The notes under the pieces are model-generated. The model searched no databases. It saw nothing but the letters and a program-made list of their open reading frames with translations, and was not told the origin of the DNA. The position numbers and the translations under genes were made by a program. From Streptacidiphilus fuscans (GTDB taxonomy: Bacteria > Actinomycetota > Actinomycetes > Streptomycetales > Streptomycetaceae): 64,000 nucleotides of DNA. The stretch spans positions 167,067 to 231,066 of the forward strand of contig NZ_JADPRT010000014.1 in the NCBI RefSeq assembly GCF_015690355.1, in the 5' to 3' direction. Each line of letters opens with the position of its first letter. Position 1 is the first letter of the stretch. Shown piece after piece: positions 38,285-49,794 of this stretch.

Positions 38285-39085
38285 CTTGCGCGCGATGATC
38301 AGATGCCGCGTGGAGTGCGCCACGAACGGGCCCTCCGCGCGGATCTGGGCGTCCAGCTCGCGCAGCCGGTCGCGGTAGGCCTCGACGGTGAAACGGGGGA
38401 CGATCCACACGACCTTGCGCAGGAAGTGGACCACCGCGCCGACGTCGAAGAACTCCATCCGCAGCCGCTCGGCCCGCAGGTCGACCAGCTCCAGACCCGC
38501 CTCGCGCAGCTCCGCGACCTCCTGGTCGGGGTGGCGTGAGCTGCGGACGTCCCGGGGCTGCGGGCCGAGGAAGAACTCGGTCACCTCGAAGACGCTGGAC
38601 GGCCCGACGTGCTGCGCCACGTAGTGCCCGCCGGGCACCAGCACTCGGGCGATCTCGTCCCACCACGGCCGGACCGGGTGACGCGACGTCACCAGGTCGA
38701 ACGCGCCGTCCGCGAACGGCAGCGGCGGCTCGTCCGGCGTGGCGACGACCGCGACGCCGAGCGGGTGGAGCAGCCGGGTCGCCTTGGCGGCGTTGGGCGC
38801 CCACGACTCGGTCGCGACCATGGTGCGCGGACGCCGCTCGCCGCTCGCCCCGGCGGGCCCGCCTGTCAACGCCCCCGCCAGCGCGCCCGCCAGCACCTCC
38901 CCGCCGCCGGTCTGCAGGTCCAGCGAGGCACCGCCCGCCGTTCGGGCCAGCCACTCGCCGAGCACCCGCTGGTAGCCCCAGGAGGGCCGCGCCTCGGTGG
39001 CCCGTCCCTCGAACCAGGAGAAGTCCCAGCCCTCGGTCGGCGCGTTCTCCGCCTCGGTGATCAGTTCTTCGAACGAGCGCATCAT
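38282..39085 (-). CDS. SAM-dependent methyltransferase, divergent motif I
   Basis: Class I methyltransferase-like protein of 267 residues. The Rossmann core shows LDLQTGGGEVL as a variant of the DxGxG motif I (about residue 54), VVATPDEPPLPFADGAFDLVTSRH as the acidic strand-4 and post-motif region, and a typical ARVLVPGGHYVAQHVG motif III. The C-terminal part (FDVGAVVHFLRKVVWIVPRF) is shared with a streptomycete group of unknown function. It may methylate a small molecule or protein. The start is ATG at 39085 (an MM pair). AT-rich sequence precedes it, including GATCGATATTC. Confidence 0.8.
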   Translation of the reverse strand: MMRSFEELITEAENAPTEGWDFSWFEGRATEARPSWGYQRVLGEWLARTAGGASLDLQTGGGEVLAGALAGALTGGPAGASGERRPRTMVATESWAPNAAKATRLLHPLGVAVVATPDEPPLPFADGAFDLVTSRHPVRPWWDEIARVLVPGGHYVAQHVGPSSVFEVTEFFLGPQPRDVRSSRHPDQEVAELREAGLELVDLRAERLRMEFFDVGAVVHFLRKVVWIVPRFTVEAYRDRLRELDAQIRAEGPFVAHSTRHLIIARK

Positions 39086-39164
39086 GATCGATATTCTCGA
39101 ATACGATCACCGATCAGTGCTCGTATTTACGGCTGTGCTTTCTGCTTCAGCTGTGCTTTCGGCT

Positions 39165-39794
39165 TTACGGCTGCAAGCGCGCCAGCGCCAGGTTGAGCGT
39201 CACCACGTTCACCCGCTGCTGGCCCAGGAAGCCGAGCACCCGCCCCTGGACGTGGTCGCTCACCAGCGCGCGCACCACCGAGGGCGCCAGCCCGCGGCGG
39301 CGGGCGACCCGGTTGACCTGCTCGTAGGCGTACGCGGGTGAGATGTCCGGGTCCAGGCCCGACCCGCTGGAGGTGAGTGCGTCCGGCGGCACGGAGGCCG
39401 GTGACACACCGTCGAAGAGCGCGATGGCCAGCCGTCGGGCCTTGACCGTCCGGGTCAGTCCGAGGTCGTCGGGGCCCAGGTTGGATCCGCCCGAGGCGGT
39501 GGTGTCATAGCCAGTGCCCGCGGCCGAGGGACGCGGCTGGAACCAGCGCGCATCGGGCACCGAGGGGGCCTTCGGGTCGATCGGGCGCAGCGAGAAGGTC
39601 TGCCCGATCAGGCTGGAGCCGACGGTCCGTCCGTTCAGCGTCACCTGGGAGCCGTTGGCCTGACCGGGCAGGAGCAACTCGCCGATCCCGGTGATGACGA
39701 GCGGGTAGACGATGCCGCAGACCACCGTGAAGACCAGCAGCAGCCGTAGCCCGGTCAGATGCAGCCGGACCATCGCCGGCAGGGGCTTGGCCAT
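39165..39794 (-). CDS. kdpC: Potassium-transporting ATPase subunit C
   Basis: Small subunit of about 209 residues of the high-affinity potassium pump KdpFABC. One N-terminal transmembrane helix (LRLLLVFTVVCGIVYPLVITGIGELLLPGQA) anchors a cytoplasmic/extracytoplasmic domain with GSSLIGQTFSLRPIDPKAPSVPDARWFQPRPSAAG and the terminal DVSPAYAYEQVNRVARRRGL-like segment, as in KdpC. Start pair GTG-ATG; RBS AAGGAG. It is the last gene of kdpFABC, 23 bases after kdpB. Confidence 0.95.
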   Translation of the reverse strand: MAKPLPAMVRLHLTGLRLLLVFTVVCGIVYPLVITGIGELLLPGQANGSQVTLNGRTVGSSLIGQTFSLRPIDPKAPSVPDARWFQPRPSAAGTGYDTTASGGSNLGPDDLGLTRTVKARRLAIALFDGVSPASVPPDALTSSGSGLDPDISPAYAYEQVNRVARRRGLAPSVVRALVSDHVQGRVLGFLGQQRVNVVTLNLALARLQP

Positions 39795-39816
39795 CACCGC
39801 TCCTTTCCCGACACCA

Positions 39817-41906
<2,090 letters not shown>

Positions 41907-41910
<4 letters not shown>

Positions 41911-43571
41911 TTGTGCAGGCCCTCCGCGAGCGGTCCCAGCGCCAGCGCCGGGAAGTAGGTGAGGCCGACCACGATCAGCACCACGCCGGTCAGCATCCCG
42001 ACGAAGAGCGTGTTGTGCGTGGCGAGCGTCCCGGCCGTCCTCGGCACCGGCTTCTGCCGGGCCAGCGCGCCGGCCAGCGCCAGGACGAACACCATCGGCA
42101 GGAACCGGCCGAAGAGCATGGTCAGACCGAGCGCCGTGTTCCACCAGGTGCTGGTGACGGTCAGTCCGGCGAAGGCCGAGCCGTTGTTGTTGGCGCACGA
42201 GGTGAACGCGTAGAGCACCTCGGTGAAGCCGTGCGCGCCGTTGTTGAGCATGGCCGCCCGCTCGGCCGGGAACGTCATCGCCACGCCCGTGCCGACCAGC
42301 ACGATCGCCGGGGTGGTGAGGATGTAGAGCGAGGCGAATTTCATCTCCTGCCCGCCCAGCTTCTTGCCCAGGTACTCCGGCGTGCGGCCGACCATCAGAC
42401 CCGCGACGAAGACGGTCACGATCGCCAGGATCAGCATCCCGTAGAGGCCCGACCCGGTGCCGCCGGGCGCGACCTCGCCGAGCATCATGTCGAAGAGCGC
42501 CACCCCGCCGCCGAGCGGGCTGAGCGAGTCGTGCGCGGCGTTGACCGCACCGGTCGAGGTCAGCGTCGTGGAACTGACGAAGAGTGCGGAGCCGGCGATG
42601 CCGAACCGCACCTCCTTGCCCTCCATCGCCGCCCCCGCCGCCTGCAGCGCGGTGCCGTGGTGCTGCCACTCGAAGAACGACACCAGGGCGGTCGACGCCA
42701 CCCAGAACACCGACATCACGGCCAGGATCGCGTAGCCCTGCCGTCGGTCGCCGATCATCGTGCCGAAGGTGCGCGGCAGCGCGAACGCGATGACCAGGAG
42801 CAGGTAGATCTCCAGCCAGTTGGTCCACGGGTTGGGGTTCTCGAACGGATGCGCGGAGTTGGCGTTGTAGAAGCCGCCGCCGTTGGTGCCCAGCTCCTTG
42901 ATCGCCTCCTGCGAGGCGACCGGACCGCCTGGCAACGACTGCGTCGCGCCGCTGATGGTGTGGATCGTCTGCGCGGCGTGCAGGTTCTCCACCACGCCGC
43001 TCGCGACCAGCACGATCGCGAAGACCACCGCGATCGGCAGCAGGACCCGGACGATGATCCGGGTCAGATCGGCCCAGAAGTTGCCCACCCGGTCCGTCGT
43101 CGTCCGGGTGAAGCCGCGGATCAGCGCCGCGACGACGGCGATGCCCACCGCCGCGGAGAGGAAGTTCTGCACCGCGAGCCCGGCCATCTGGACCAGATGG
43201 CCCAGCGTCGCCTCGCCGGAGTACGACTGCCAGTTGGTGTTGGTGACGAACGACGCGGCGGTGTTCCACGCCGTCGGGGGCGGCACGGCCGGAAAGCCGA
43301 GCGAGAGCCACAGGTCGTTCTGCAGCCGCTGGAAGGCGTAGAGGAACAGCACCGAGACGGCCGAGAAGGCCAGCACGCTGCGCAGGTACACGTACCAGGT
43401 CTGGTCCCCGTCCGGGTTGACGCCGACGGCGCGGTAGATCCACCCCTCGACCCGCAGATGCCGACCGCCCGTCAGCACCCCGGCCATGTAGTCGCCCAGT
43501 GGCCGGTACGACAGGGCCAGCGCCGCGACCAGTGCGATCGCCTGAAGGAACCCGGCAAGGGTCGGGTCCAC
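41907..43571 (-). CDS. kdpA: Potassium-transporting ATPase, potassium-binding subunit
   Basis: Membrane subunit of 554 residues that binds and conducts potassium; it resembles a fused set of M-P-M channel units. Selectivity-filter-like loops include SFVTNTNWQSYSGE, GTNGGGFYNANSAHPFENP and the later FTSCANNNGSAFAGL. About ten helices. The GTG start at 43571 overlaps the kdpF stop codon (TAGTG), and the stop overlaps the kdpB start, so the whole operon is coupled. Confidence 0.97.
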
Positions 43572-43660
43572 TAGAACTTCTCCGGCAGCAGCAGCGCCGC
43601 GACCAGGTACCCGACCAGGGCCACGGCCACCACCAGGCCCACGATGTTGTCAGCCGTCAC
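43571..43660 (-). CDS. kdpF: KdpF, 29-residue membrane subunit
   Basis: A single hydrophobic helix of 29 residues, reading MTADNIVGLVVAVALVGYL followed by VAALLLPEKF. It matches KdpF, the small stabilising subunit, as in mycobacteria. The GTG start is at 43660 and its stop shares a base with the kdpA start. Too small for routine gene callers. It stabilises the KdpABC complex in the membrane. Confidence 0.92.
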   Translation of the reverse strand: MTADNIVGLVVAVALVGYLVAALLLPEKF

Positions 43661-43676
43661 AGCCGTTCGACCCCCC

Positions 43677-43760
43677 TCACAGCTTCTCCACGCCCTTGGC
43701 GATCAGGGCGAGCAAACCGAAGACGGCAACGGTCACGGCGATGAAGGCCACATCGGACAT
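43677..43760 (-). CDS. 27-residue membrane peptide upstream of kdpF
   Basis: An ATG-started frame at 43760 encodes 27 residues: MSDVAFIAVTVAVFGLLALI and then AKGVEKL, a single hydrophobic helix with a charged C-terminal tail. It ends 16 bases before kdpF. Size, hydrophobicity and placement suggest a real membrane peptide co-expressed with the pump, either a second KdpF-like stabiliser or a leader peptide coupling expression. I recall similar short ORFs annotated upstream of kdpF in other actinomycetes, but cannot verify that here. No strong RBS is visible. Confidence 0.65.
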   Translation of the reverse strand: MSDVAFIAVTVAVFGLLALIAKGVEKL

Positions 43761-43901
43761 ACGCCGAACGGTCACCCCGCCGCCGCCCGGGCAAACCGTC
43801 CCGGCGTCGGGGTCCTCCGAAAGGGCGTCAGGTCAGCGACAGCGTCAGGGCGGGGCGGGGCGGGCGGGGTCGCGAGGTCAGTCGCGAGCTCAGTCGCGAG
43901 G

Positions 43902-45800
43902 TCAGGGGTAGGACACGACGTCCTTGGGCCCGGCCGAGCCCTGGCCGACGGCCCCGCCCGTGCCGTTGATCACGGAGTCGATGCCGCCGGTGCCGTTGAG
44001 GAAGACCGTGAGCAGGTCGTGGAACTGCACGCCCGGGGTGTGCGGGGCCTGGAAGGCCATGGCGTTGTGGACCGCGCTGCCCTGATTCCCGGCGGCCTGG
44101 TCGAAGTTCGAGTAGCTGCCCATCCCGTACCCCTGGAACGAGGTGACGTTGTCGGCGACGGAGAACGCGGGGTAGCCGTTCTGCGTCGGGCTCGCCCGCC
44201 AGGCGGACTGGTTGGGGACGTCGTAGGGGTTCTCGTTCTGGTAGAAGACCACCTCGCCGTGCTGGCCGTTCCAGACGGTCTCGCTCTTCTGGAAGTGCTC
44301 CACGGCCAGTCCGGTCGCGGTGACGCGGTCGCCGTTGACGACGAGCCCGGTGTCGCTCCGGTCCCCGGCCCAGCTGCCGGCACCGGTGCCGTGATCTGCG
44401 CGCCAGATCCAGGCGTCGTCGATCAGGGAGTCGTTGCTGTCGTCGATCAACGCCGTCGTCGCCGTCCCCGCCGTCGCCCCGCCGATCCGGAAGAAGATGT
44501 CGTCGAGGCTGACCGGGTCCTCCGCATGACCGACCGTCGAACCCGGGGTGCCGACCTGGAGCAGCGCGGGCGAGGCGGTCGTCCCCGCGTCGAAGATCAG
44601 CCCGGTGACGTTGACGCCGCTGACGTCGGCGATGGTCATGGTGACGTTCCCGCTGGTCGGGACCAGCGTCGCGAAGCCCAGGCCGACGATCTTCGTGTCC
44701 GCGCGGGTCACCCGGATGCTGCTCGGCAGGTCGTAGACGCCCGGTGTGACCAGCAGGTTCTCGCCGTTCGCCAGCGCGGCGTCGATCTGGCCGACGGTCG
44801 CGCCCGGACGGACGACGAAGAAGCTGCTGAGCGGGAGCGAGGTCCCCGACGTGTCGCCGTGGGCCCAGGTCGGGCCGGTCGAGTCGGTCTGCTGGGCTGG
44901 GACGAAGACGCGGTAGTGCCCGCTCGCGTCCAGGTAGAGGTAGGGCGCCTCGCGGGTGACCGGGCAGGTGGCCAGCGTGGTGTAGGAGCTCGGCCCGCCG
45001 TTGTCACCGGAGTTGCTCGCGAAGCTCTGCGTGGGCGCGCCGGTGTCGCCGCAGAAGACCTGGTTCCACACGGCGTTGCTCCACCCGTCCAGACTGCTGT
45101 CGCGGGTGAAGAACTGCTGCTGGGAGCCGTTGGTGACCGCCCCTCCGGTGAACTCGGAATCGGCGATGAAGCCGCCGCTGGCCCAGTCCGGCGAACCGGT
45201 GCAGTGGTCCATCAGGCTGAGGTTGCCGTTGATCCGCACCCGCCGGAGCGGCGCGGCCTGGGACACGGCCCAGACGTCCGTGTCCGCGTAACAACCCGTC
45301 ATTCCCGCGACATTGACGGTCAGATTGCTCAGCGACCGCCAGAAGTTGGTGGTCGCGTAGCACTGGCTCTGGTTGCCGCCGACGCACTGGTTGTACACGT
45401 TGACGCTGCCGTTGACGACCACGTCCCCCGGGTTCTGCCCGAGACCGGCGACGCTCTCGTAGTACCCGACCGAGAAGACCAGCGGATCGGCGGCCGAGCC
45501 GTACGTGCCCGGCTTGAAGAGGATCGCGTAGCGGTCGGTCCCGAACTCGTTGCTCCCTTGGGAGTTGGCGATCAGGTTCAGCTGGCTCTGGATCGACGCC
45601 TGGGACATGGCCGGGTCGAAGACGACGACGTTCGGGCCGAGGCTTCCGCCGGTGGGCGGCGCCGTCGCACCGGCCCCGTCCGCCGACGGTGGTGGCGGCG
45701 CGGCGGACCCGGAGTCCAGCATGAGGGCGACGACGGTCGGAATGACCAACGCGAGGACGACGATGAGGGCGAAGAACAGTCGGCGCGGTGCGAAGGTCAC
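43902..45800 (-). CDS. Secreted parallel beta-helix protein (pectate-lyase-like fold)
   Basis: Exported protein of 632 residues. A hydrophobic N-terminal segment (LFFALIVVLALVIPTVVALML) acts as signal or anchor, followed by an Ala/Pro linker. The remainder shows the repeated beta-strand and Asn/Gly-rich pattern of a right-handed parallel beta-helix, with VVVFDPAMSQASIQSQLNLIA opening and GTYGSAADPLVFSVGYYESVAGLG. Such folds occur in pectate lyases and GH55-like glucanases. No catalytic residues can be assigned. Start codon GTG at 45800 overlaps the end of the ROK gene (GTGA), an unusual coupling of a secreted enzyme to a repressor. Confidence 0.75.
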   Translation of the reverse strand: MTFAPRRLFFALIVVLALVIPTVVALMLDSGSAAPPPPSADGAGATAPPTGGSLGPNVVVFDPAMSQASIQSQLNLIANSQGSNEFGTDRYAILFKPGTYGSAADPLVFSVGYYESVAGLGQNPGDVVVNGSVNVYNQCVGGNQSQCYATTNFWRSLSNLTVNVAGMTGCYADTDVWAVSQAAPLRRVRINGNLSLMDHCTGSPDWASGGFIADSEFTGGAVTNGSQQQFFTRDSSLDGWSNAVWNQVFCGDTGAPTQSFASNSGDNGGPSSYTTLATCPVTREAPYLYLDASGHYRVFVPAQQTDSTGPTWAHGDTSGTSLPLSSFFVVRPGATVGQIDAALANGENLLVTPGVYDLPSSIRVTRADTKIVGLGFATLVPTSGNVTMTIADVSGVNVTGLIFDAGTTASPALLQVGTPGSTVGHAEDPVSLDDIFFRIGGATAGTATTALIDDSNDSLIDDAWIWRADHGTGAGSWAGDRSDTGLVVNGDRVTATGLAVEHFQKSETVWNGQHGEVVFYQNENPYDVPNQSAWRASPTQNGYPAFSVADNVTSFQGYGMGSYSNFDQAAGNQGSAVHNAMAFQAPHTPGVQFHDLLTVFLNGTGGIDSVINGTGGAVGQGSAGPKDVVSYP

Positions 45801-47164
45801 TCCCGAACCCTCTCACGTGCCGCTATCGGGACGGCACTTGGGCGCGTCGCCGGCAGTCCGCCAGGGAGCCCGGCAGGCATTCCGGCCGGGAGTACGGCAG
45901 GCGGTCCGGCCGGGAGCACGCCGCCCGCCGCCAGGAACCGCGCGACCGGCAGCGTCGCCGCGCCGCGCGCGACCGCATCCGGACCGAGCGCGCCCAACTC
46001 CACTGAGGTCAGCGCGTACGGCAGCCGCAGCGCGTGCTCGCGGGCGACCTCGCGGATACGCGGCAGCAGGCGCGGCGCCATCGCCAGTCCGGCCCAGCCG
46101 CCGATGATGACCTGCTGCGGGTTGAGGAAGTTGACCACGTTGGCGATGCCCACCCCGATCCGCACCGCCGTCTCGTCCAGCACCTCGCGTGCCGCGTCGC
46201 CGAGCCCGGTGTCCTCGTCCGCCACCGTGAGGATGCGTCTCAGGCCGGACTCCTCGTCAGCGCCGAGATTCTGACTATCCATCAGATCATCGTCGCCCAC
46301 CGCCTCCTGGAACCGCGCGATCACCGCCTCCGCACCGACGTAGGCCTCCAGGCAGCCCCGGGCGCCGCAGCGGCAACGGCGGCCTCCGTACTCGACGTTG
46401 AGGTGACCCCACTCGCCCGCGCTGGTCGTGGAGCCGCGCATCGGCGCTCCGTCCACGATCACCGCGCCGCCCGCGCCGGAGCCGAGCAGCAGGAACACCG
46501 CGCTGCCCGGCCGTGCGGTACCACCCGTGACGCTGCCCGCGCCGAACCACATCTCAGCCTGTGCCATGGTCGTGGCACCGTTGTCGATGTGCAGCGGCAG
46601 GTCGGTGTGCTCGCGCAGCAGCTGCTCCAGCGGGACGGCGTCCCACCCCACCGTCTGCCCGTGCACGACGGCCTCCGGCTGGTGCTGGACGATCCCCGGC
46701 ACGCCGATCCCCACGCCGAGCAGCGGTTCGGCCACTCCCGCGGTCAACTCCCGCAGCCCGCCCGCGATCGCGGCCACCACCTGGTCCGGTTCGAGCGACC
46801 CCGCACCCGCCCCCGAACCCGTCATCGGCACGTCCACGGCGGCGAGTTCGTGCAGCCCGAGGTCGAAGCGCTCCATCCGGACCCGGGTCTCCCCCACGTC
46901 CACGCCGATGGCCTGGAACCGTGCGTGGTCCACCCGCAACAGGATCCGGGGCCGTCCGCCGTCCGACTCGACCGCGCCCGCCTCGACGACGACGCCGGCC
47001 TCCAGCAGGTCGGCGACGACGTTGCTCACCGACGCCGAGCTCAGGCCCGTCGCGTGCACCAACTCCTGGCGACTCAGCGGCCCGTGAAAGTAGAGCCGGC
47101 GCAGCAGCCTAGCTCGGTTGCCGCGCCGCAGGTCACGGACGTTGCGCCGACCCTCATCCGTCAT
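45797..47164 (-). CDS. ROK-family repressor of the second sugar locus
   Basis: Regulator of about 455 residues. A winged helix-turn-helix (about residues 8-70, ARLLRRLYFHGPLSRQELVHATGLSSASVSNVV) precedes a complete ROK domain with QAIGVDVGETRVRMERFDL, GVGIGVPGIVQHQ, DNGATTMAQAEMW and the zinc motif CRCGARGCLEAYVG. The C terminus has a Pro/Ala/Leu repeat tail (VLPAGPPAVLPAGMPAGLPGG). The ATG at 47164 has GGGAGG upstream. It is divergent from the binder/permease/GH1 operon, which it probably represses until the inducing sugar binds. Confidence 0.9.
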   Translation of the reverse strand: MTDEGRRNVRDLRRGNRARLLRRLYFHGPLSRQELVHATGLSSASVSNVVADLLEAGVVVEAGAVESDGGRPRILLRVDHARFQAIGVDVGETRVRMERFDLGLHELAAVDVPMTGSGAGAGSLEPDQVVAAIAGGLRELTAGVAEPLLGVGIGVPGIVQHQPEAVVHGQTVGWDAVPLEQLLREHTDLPLHIDNGATTMAQAEMWFGAGSVTGGTARPGSAVFLLLGSGAGGAVIVDGAPMRGSTTSAGEWGHLNVEYGGRRCRCGARGCLEAYVGAEAVIARFQEAVGDDDLMDSQNLGADEESGLRRILTVADEDTGLGDAAREVLDETAVRIGVGIANVVNFLNPQQVIIGGWAGLAMAPRLLPRIREVAREHALRLPYALTSVELGALGPDAVARGAATLPVARFLAAGGVLPAGPPAVLPAGMPAGLPGGLPATRPSAVPIAARERVRE

Positions 47165-47204
47165 GGGGCCATCCTCCCGGCCGATTTCGTGCCCTCGCAA
47201 GCTG

Positions 47205-47233
47205 TTGACGGTGCATTCTCCCACGAGTTAAAT
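47205..47233 (+). promoter_or_regulatory. Promoter of the second sugar importer operon
   Basis: TTGACG at 47205-47210 and TTAAAT at 47228-47233 with 17 bases between, about 90 bases ahead of the binder gene. The intergenic part downstream (GTTAAATCACACC) is AT-rich relative to the surroundings. An AGTT/AACT pair straddles the -10 and might be part of the ROK site (weak). Confidence 0.6.
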
Positions 47234-47321
47234 CACACCTCGAACTAAGCCATGAGCAAAGCCCTTTCCGTAGCCGCTGCACCTCCGCGAACAGCCGCCC
47301 ACGCCGTCGAAAGGCCCACCC

Positions 47322-48650
47322 ATGCGTAGATCCGCCTTGCTCGCCCTCGCCGTGTGCAGCACAGCCACCGCCCTGTTGGCCACAGGGTGCAGCAGTTCGG
47401 GGAGCACCACCGGTGGTGGCTCCGGCGGTTCGGGCCAGACGCTCACCTACTGGGCCAGTGACCAGGGCAGTTCGATCGCCGACGACGTCCAGGTGCTCAC
47501 CCCGGAGCTCAACGCCTTCACCAAGCAGACCGGCATCAAGGTCCACCTGGAGGTCATCGGCTGGAACGACCTGCTCAACCGGATCATGGCGGCGGTGAGT
47601 TCGGGCCAGGGCCCCGACGTGCTCAACATCGGCAACACCTGGTCCGCCTCGCTCCAGGCGACGGGCGCCTTCCTGCCGTTCAGCAGCGACGTGATGCAGC
47701 AGATCGGCGGATCCAGCCGGTTCCTCCCCGGCGCCCTGGCCGCCACCGGCGCGCCCGGCAAGCCGCCGGTCGGCGTCCCCATCTACTCGATGGCCTACGC
47801 CCTCTACTACAACAAGGCGATGTTCAAGGCCGCCGGGATCGCCAACCCGCCGACCACCTGGAGCCAGTTCGTCGCCGACGGCACCAAGCTCACCAAGAGC
47901 GGCCAGTGGGGCGTCAGTGTCGAGGGCGCCCAGACCCCCGAGAACGCGCACCACGCGTTCACCTTCGCCGCGCAGCAGGGCGGCAGCTTCTTCGACAGCT
48001 CCGGCAAGCCGACCTTCGACACCCCGCAGAACATCGCCGGCATCAAGACGTACATCGACTTCATGGCCGCGGACAAGATCGCCAACCCGAGCGACGCCGA
48101 GTACTCCAACGGCACCGAGGCGGTCAAGGACTTCGCCACCGGCAAGGCCGCCATGATGCTCTGGCAGGACGCCGGGCAGGACCTCACCAACTACGGGATG
48201 TCGCCCAGCCAGTACGGTGTCGTCCCGGTCCCCTTCGCCGACACCTCCGCGCCGAGCGGGCCCACCCACGTCGACTCGATCGTCGCGGGCATCAACATGT
48301 CCGTCTTCGCCAACACGAAGAACAAGGACGCCGCGCTGAAGTTCGTGAAGTTCATGACCAGCCAGCCCACGCAGATCGCGCTGAACAAGTCCTACGGCTC
48401 GCTGCCCTCGGTCAGCGACGCGTACACCGACCCGGCGTTCCAGACCGCGACCGTCAAGGTCTTCCAGAACGTGCTCGCCTCGTCGGCCGCGCCGATGCCC
48501 GCGGTCGCGACGGAGAGCCAGTTCGAGACGGTGATCGGCGCGGCGCTGAAGAACCTCTTCGCCGACGCCGCCAGCGGCAAGCCGGTCACCGACCAGAGCA
48601 TCGCCGCGCAACTCGACCAGGCCCAGCAGCAGTTGCAGGCCGGCGGCTGA
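47322..48650 (+). CDS. Extracellular sugar-binding lipoprotein of the second importer
   Basis: Binder of 442 residues. The lipobox is ATGC (Cys at about residue 23), followed by a Ser/Gly/Thr linker. The mature protein shows LTYWASDQGSSIADD, GQGPDVLNIGNTWS and AYALYYNKAMFKAAGI, with KFVKFMTSQPTQ near the end, all typical of family 1 oligosaccharide binders. It is the first gene of an operon with two permeases and a GH1 beta-glucosidase, so a beta-linked glucoside such as cellobiose is the likely ligand (inference). It is expressed from a promoter divergent from the ROK gene. Confidence 0.93.
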   Translation: MRRSALLALAVCSTATALLATGCSSSGSTTGGGSGGSGQTLTYWASDQGSSIADDVQVLTPELNAFTKQTGIKVHLEVIGWNDLLNRIMAAVSSGQGPDVLNIGNTWSASLQATGAFLPFSSDVMQQIGGSSRFLPGALAATGAPGKPPVGVPIYSMAYALYYNKAMFKAAGIANPPTTWSQFVADGTKLTKSGQWGVSVEGAQTPENAHHAFTFAAQQGGSFFDSSGKPTFDTPQNIAGIKTYIDFMAADKIANPSDAEYSNGTEAVKDFATGKAAMMLWQDAGQDLTNYGMSPSQYGVVPVPFADTSAPSGPTHVDSIVAGINMSVFANTKNKDAALKFVKFMTSQPTQIALNKSYGSLPSVSDAYTDPAFQTATVKVFQNVLASSAAPMPAVATESQFETVIGAALKNLFADAASGKPVTDQSIAAQLDQAQQQLQAGG

Positions 48651-48663
48651 GGCGGGCACAAGC

Positions 48664-49794
48664 ATGTCACGCTCTTCCCCCGAGGCCGCCGACAGCGCTG
48701 AGGCCTCCGACAGCGCCGAGGCCTCCGACAGCCCTGATACTGCCGCGGTGCCCGGGGCGCGTGCCACGCGCCCCACAACGGCCGCGCGCCCGGCAACCGC
48801 ACCCCGCCCGCCGACCGCACCGCGCCGGCCAAGCGCACCCCGCCGACCAAGCGCACCCCGCCCGTCCATCCCAGCGCGCGCCGCCCAGCGCGTCCGCCGG
48901 GTGGGGCTGCCCTACCTGCTCCTGCTGCCCGCCGTCCTCTTCGAGCTGCTGGTCCATGTGGTGCCGATGCTCGTCGGCATCTTCATGAGCTTCAAGCAGC
49001 TCACCGAGTTCTTCATCCGCAACTGGACCGCCGCGCCCTCCGCCGGGCTCGACAACTACCGCTTCGCGCTGAACTTCAACGGCGCGATCGGCAGCATGCT
49101 GCTCCACTCCTTCCTGGTCACCTGCGGGTTCACCGTGCTGACGGTCGGGATCTCGTGGCTGTTCGGCACGGGCGCCGCGCTGCTGATGCAGGACCCGTTC
49201 CGCGGCCGCGGCCTGCTCCGCACCTACTTCCTGGTCCCGTACGCGCTGCCCGCCTACACCGCCGCGATCACCTGGGAGTTCATGTTCCAGCGCGACACCG
49301 GTCTGGTGAACCGGCTGCTCGTCGACGACCTGCACCTGTTCCACACCGCGCCGTTCTGGCTCATCGGCGGCAACAGCTTCTGGGCCCTGGTCGTCACCGC
49401 GGTCTGGCGTACCTGGCCCTTCGCCTTCCTGGTGATCACCGCCGGGCTGCAGAACATCCCCGGCGACCTCTACGAGGCGGCGGCGATCGACGGCGCGGGC
49501 GTGTGGCGGCGGATCCGCTCGATCACGCTGCCGCAACTGCGCCCGGTCAACCAGGTGCTGGTGCTGGTGCTCTTCCTGTGGAACTTCAACGACTTCAACA
49601 CCCCGTACGTCCTCTTCGGCAACGTCCCCCCGCCGCAGGCCAACCTGATCTCGCTGCAGATCTACGACACCTCCTTCCAGAACTGGAACTTCGGCTCCGG
49701 CTCGGCGATGTCGGTCCTGCTGCTCCTCTTCCTGCTCGTCGTCACGGCGGTCTACCTGCTCGTCACCAACCGGAGGAGGAAGGCCGATGCATGA
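48664..49794 (+). CDS. Carbohydrate ABC permease, MalF type, with Pro/Arg-rich tail
   Basis: Permease of 376 residues. The first 75 residues are unusual: Ser/Glu/Ala repeats (AEASDSAEASDS) and then Pro/Arg repeats (APRRPSAPRRPSAPRPS), presumably disordered and cytoplasmic. Six helices follow, and the EAA loop is LYEAAAIDGAGVWRRIRSITLP (about residues 265-285). The ATG lies 13 bases after the binder stop. It ends by overlapping the next permease. Confidence 0.9.
   Translation: MSRSSPEAADSAEASDSAEASDSPDTAAVPGARATRPTTAARPATAPRPPTAPRRPSAPRRPSAPRPSIPARAAQRVRRVGLPYLLLLPAVLFELLVHVVPMLVGIFMSFKQLTEFFIRNWTAAPSAGLDNYRFALNFNGAIGSMLLHSFLVTCGFTVLTVGISWLFGTGAALLMQDPFRGRGLLRTYFLVPYALPAYTAAITWEFMFQRDTGLVNRLLVDDLHLFHTAPFWLIGGNSFWALVVTAVWRTWPFAFLVITAGLQNIPGDLYEAAAIDGAGVWRRIRSITLPQLRPVNQVLVLVLFLWNFNDFNTPYVLFGNVPPPQANLISLQIYDTSFQNWNFGSGSAMSVLLLLFLLVVTAVYLLVTNRRRKADA

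Noticed and set aside
43761..43901. A c-di-AMP or potassium riboswitch ahead of kdp
   Set aside because: The short GC-rich gap shows no recognisable conserved riboswitch core.
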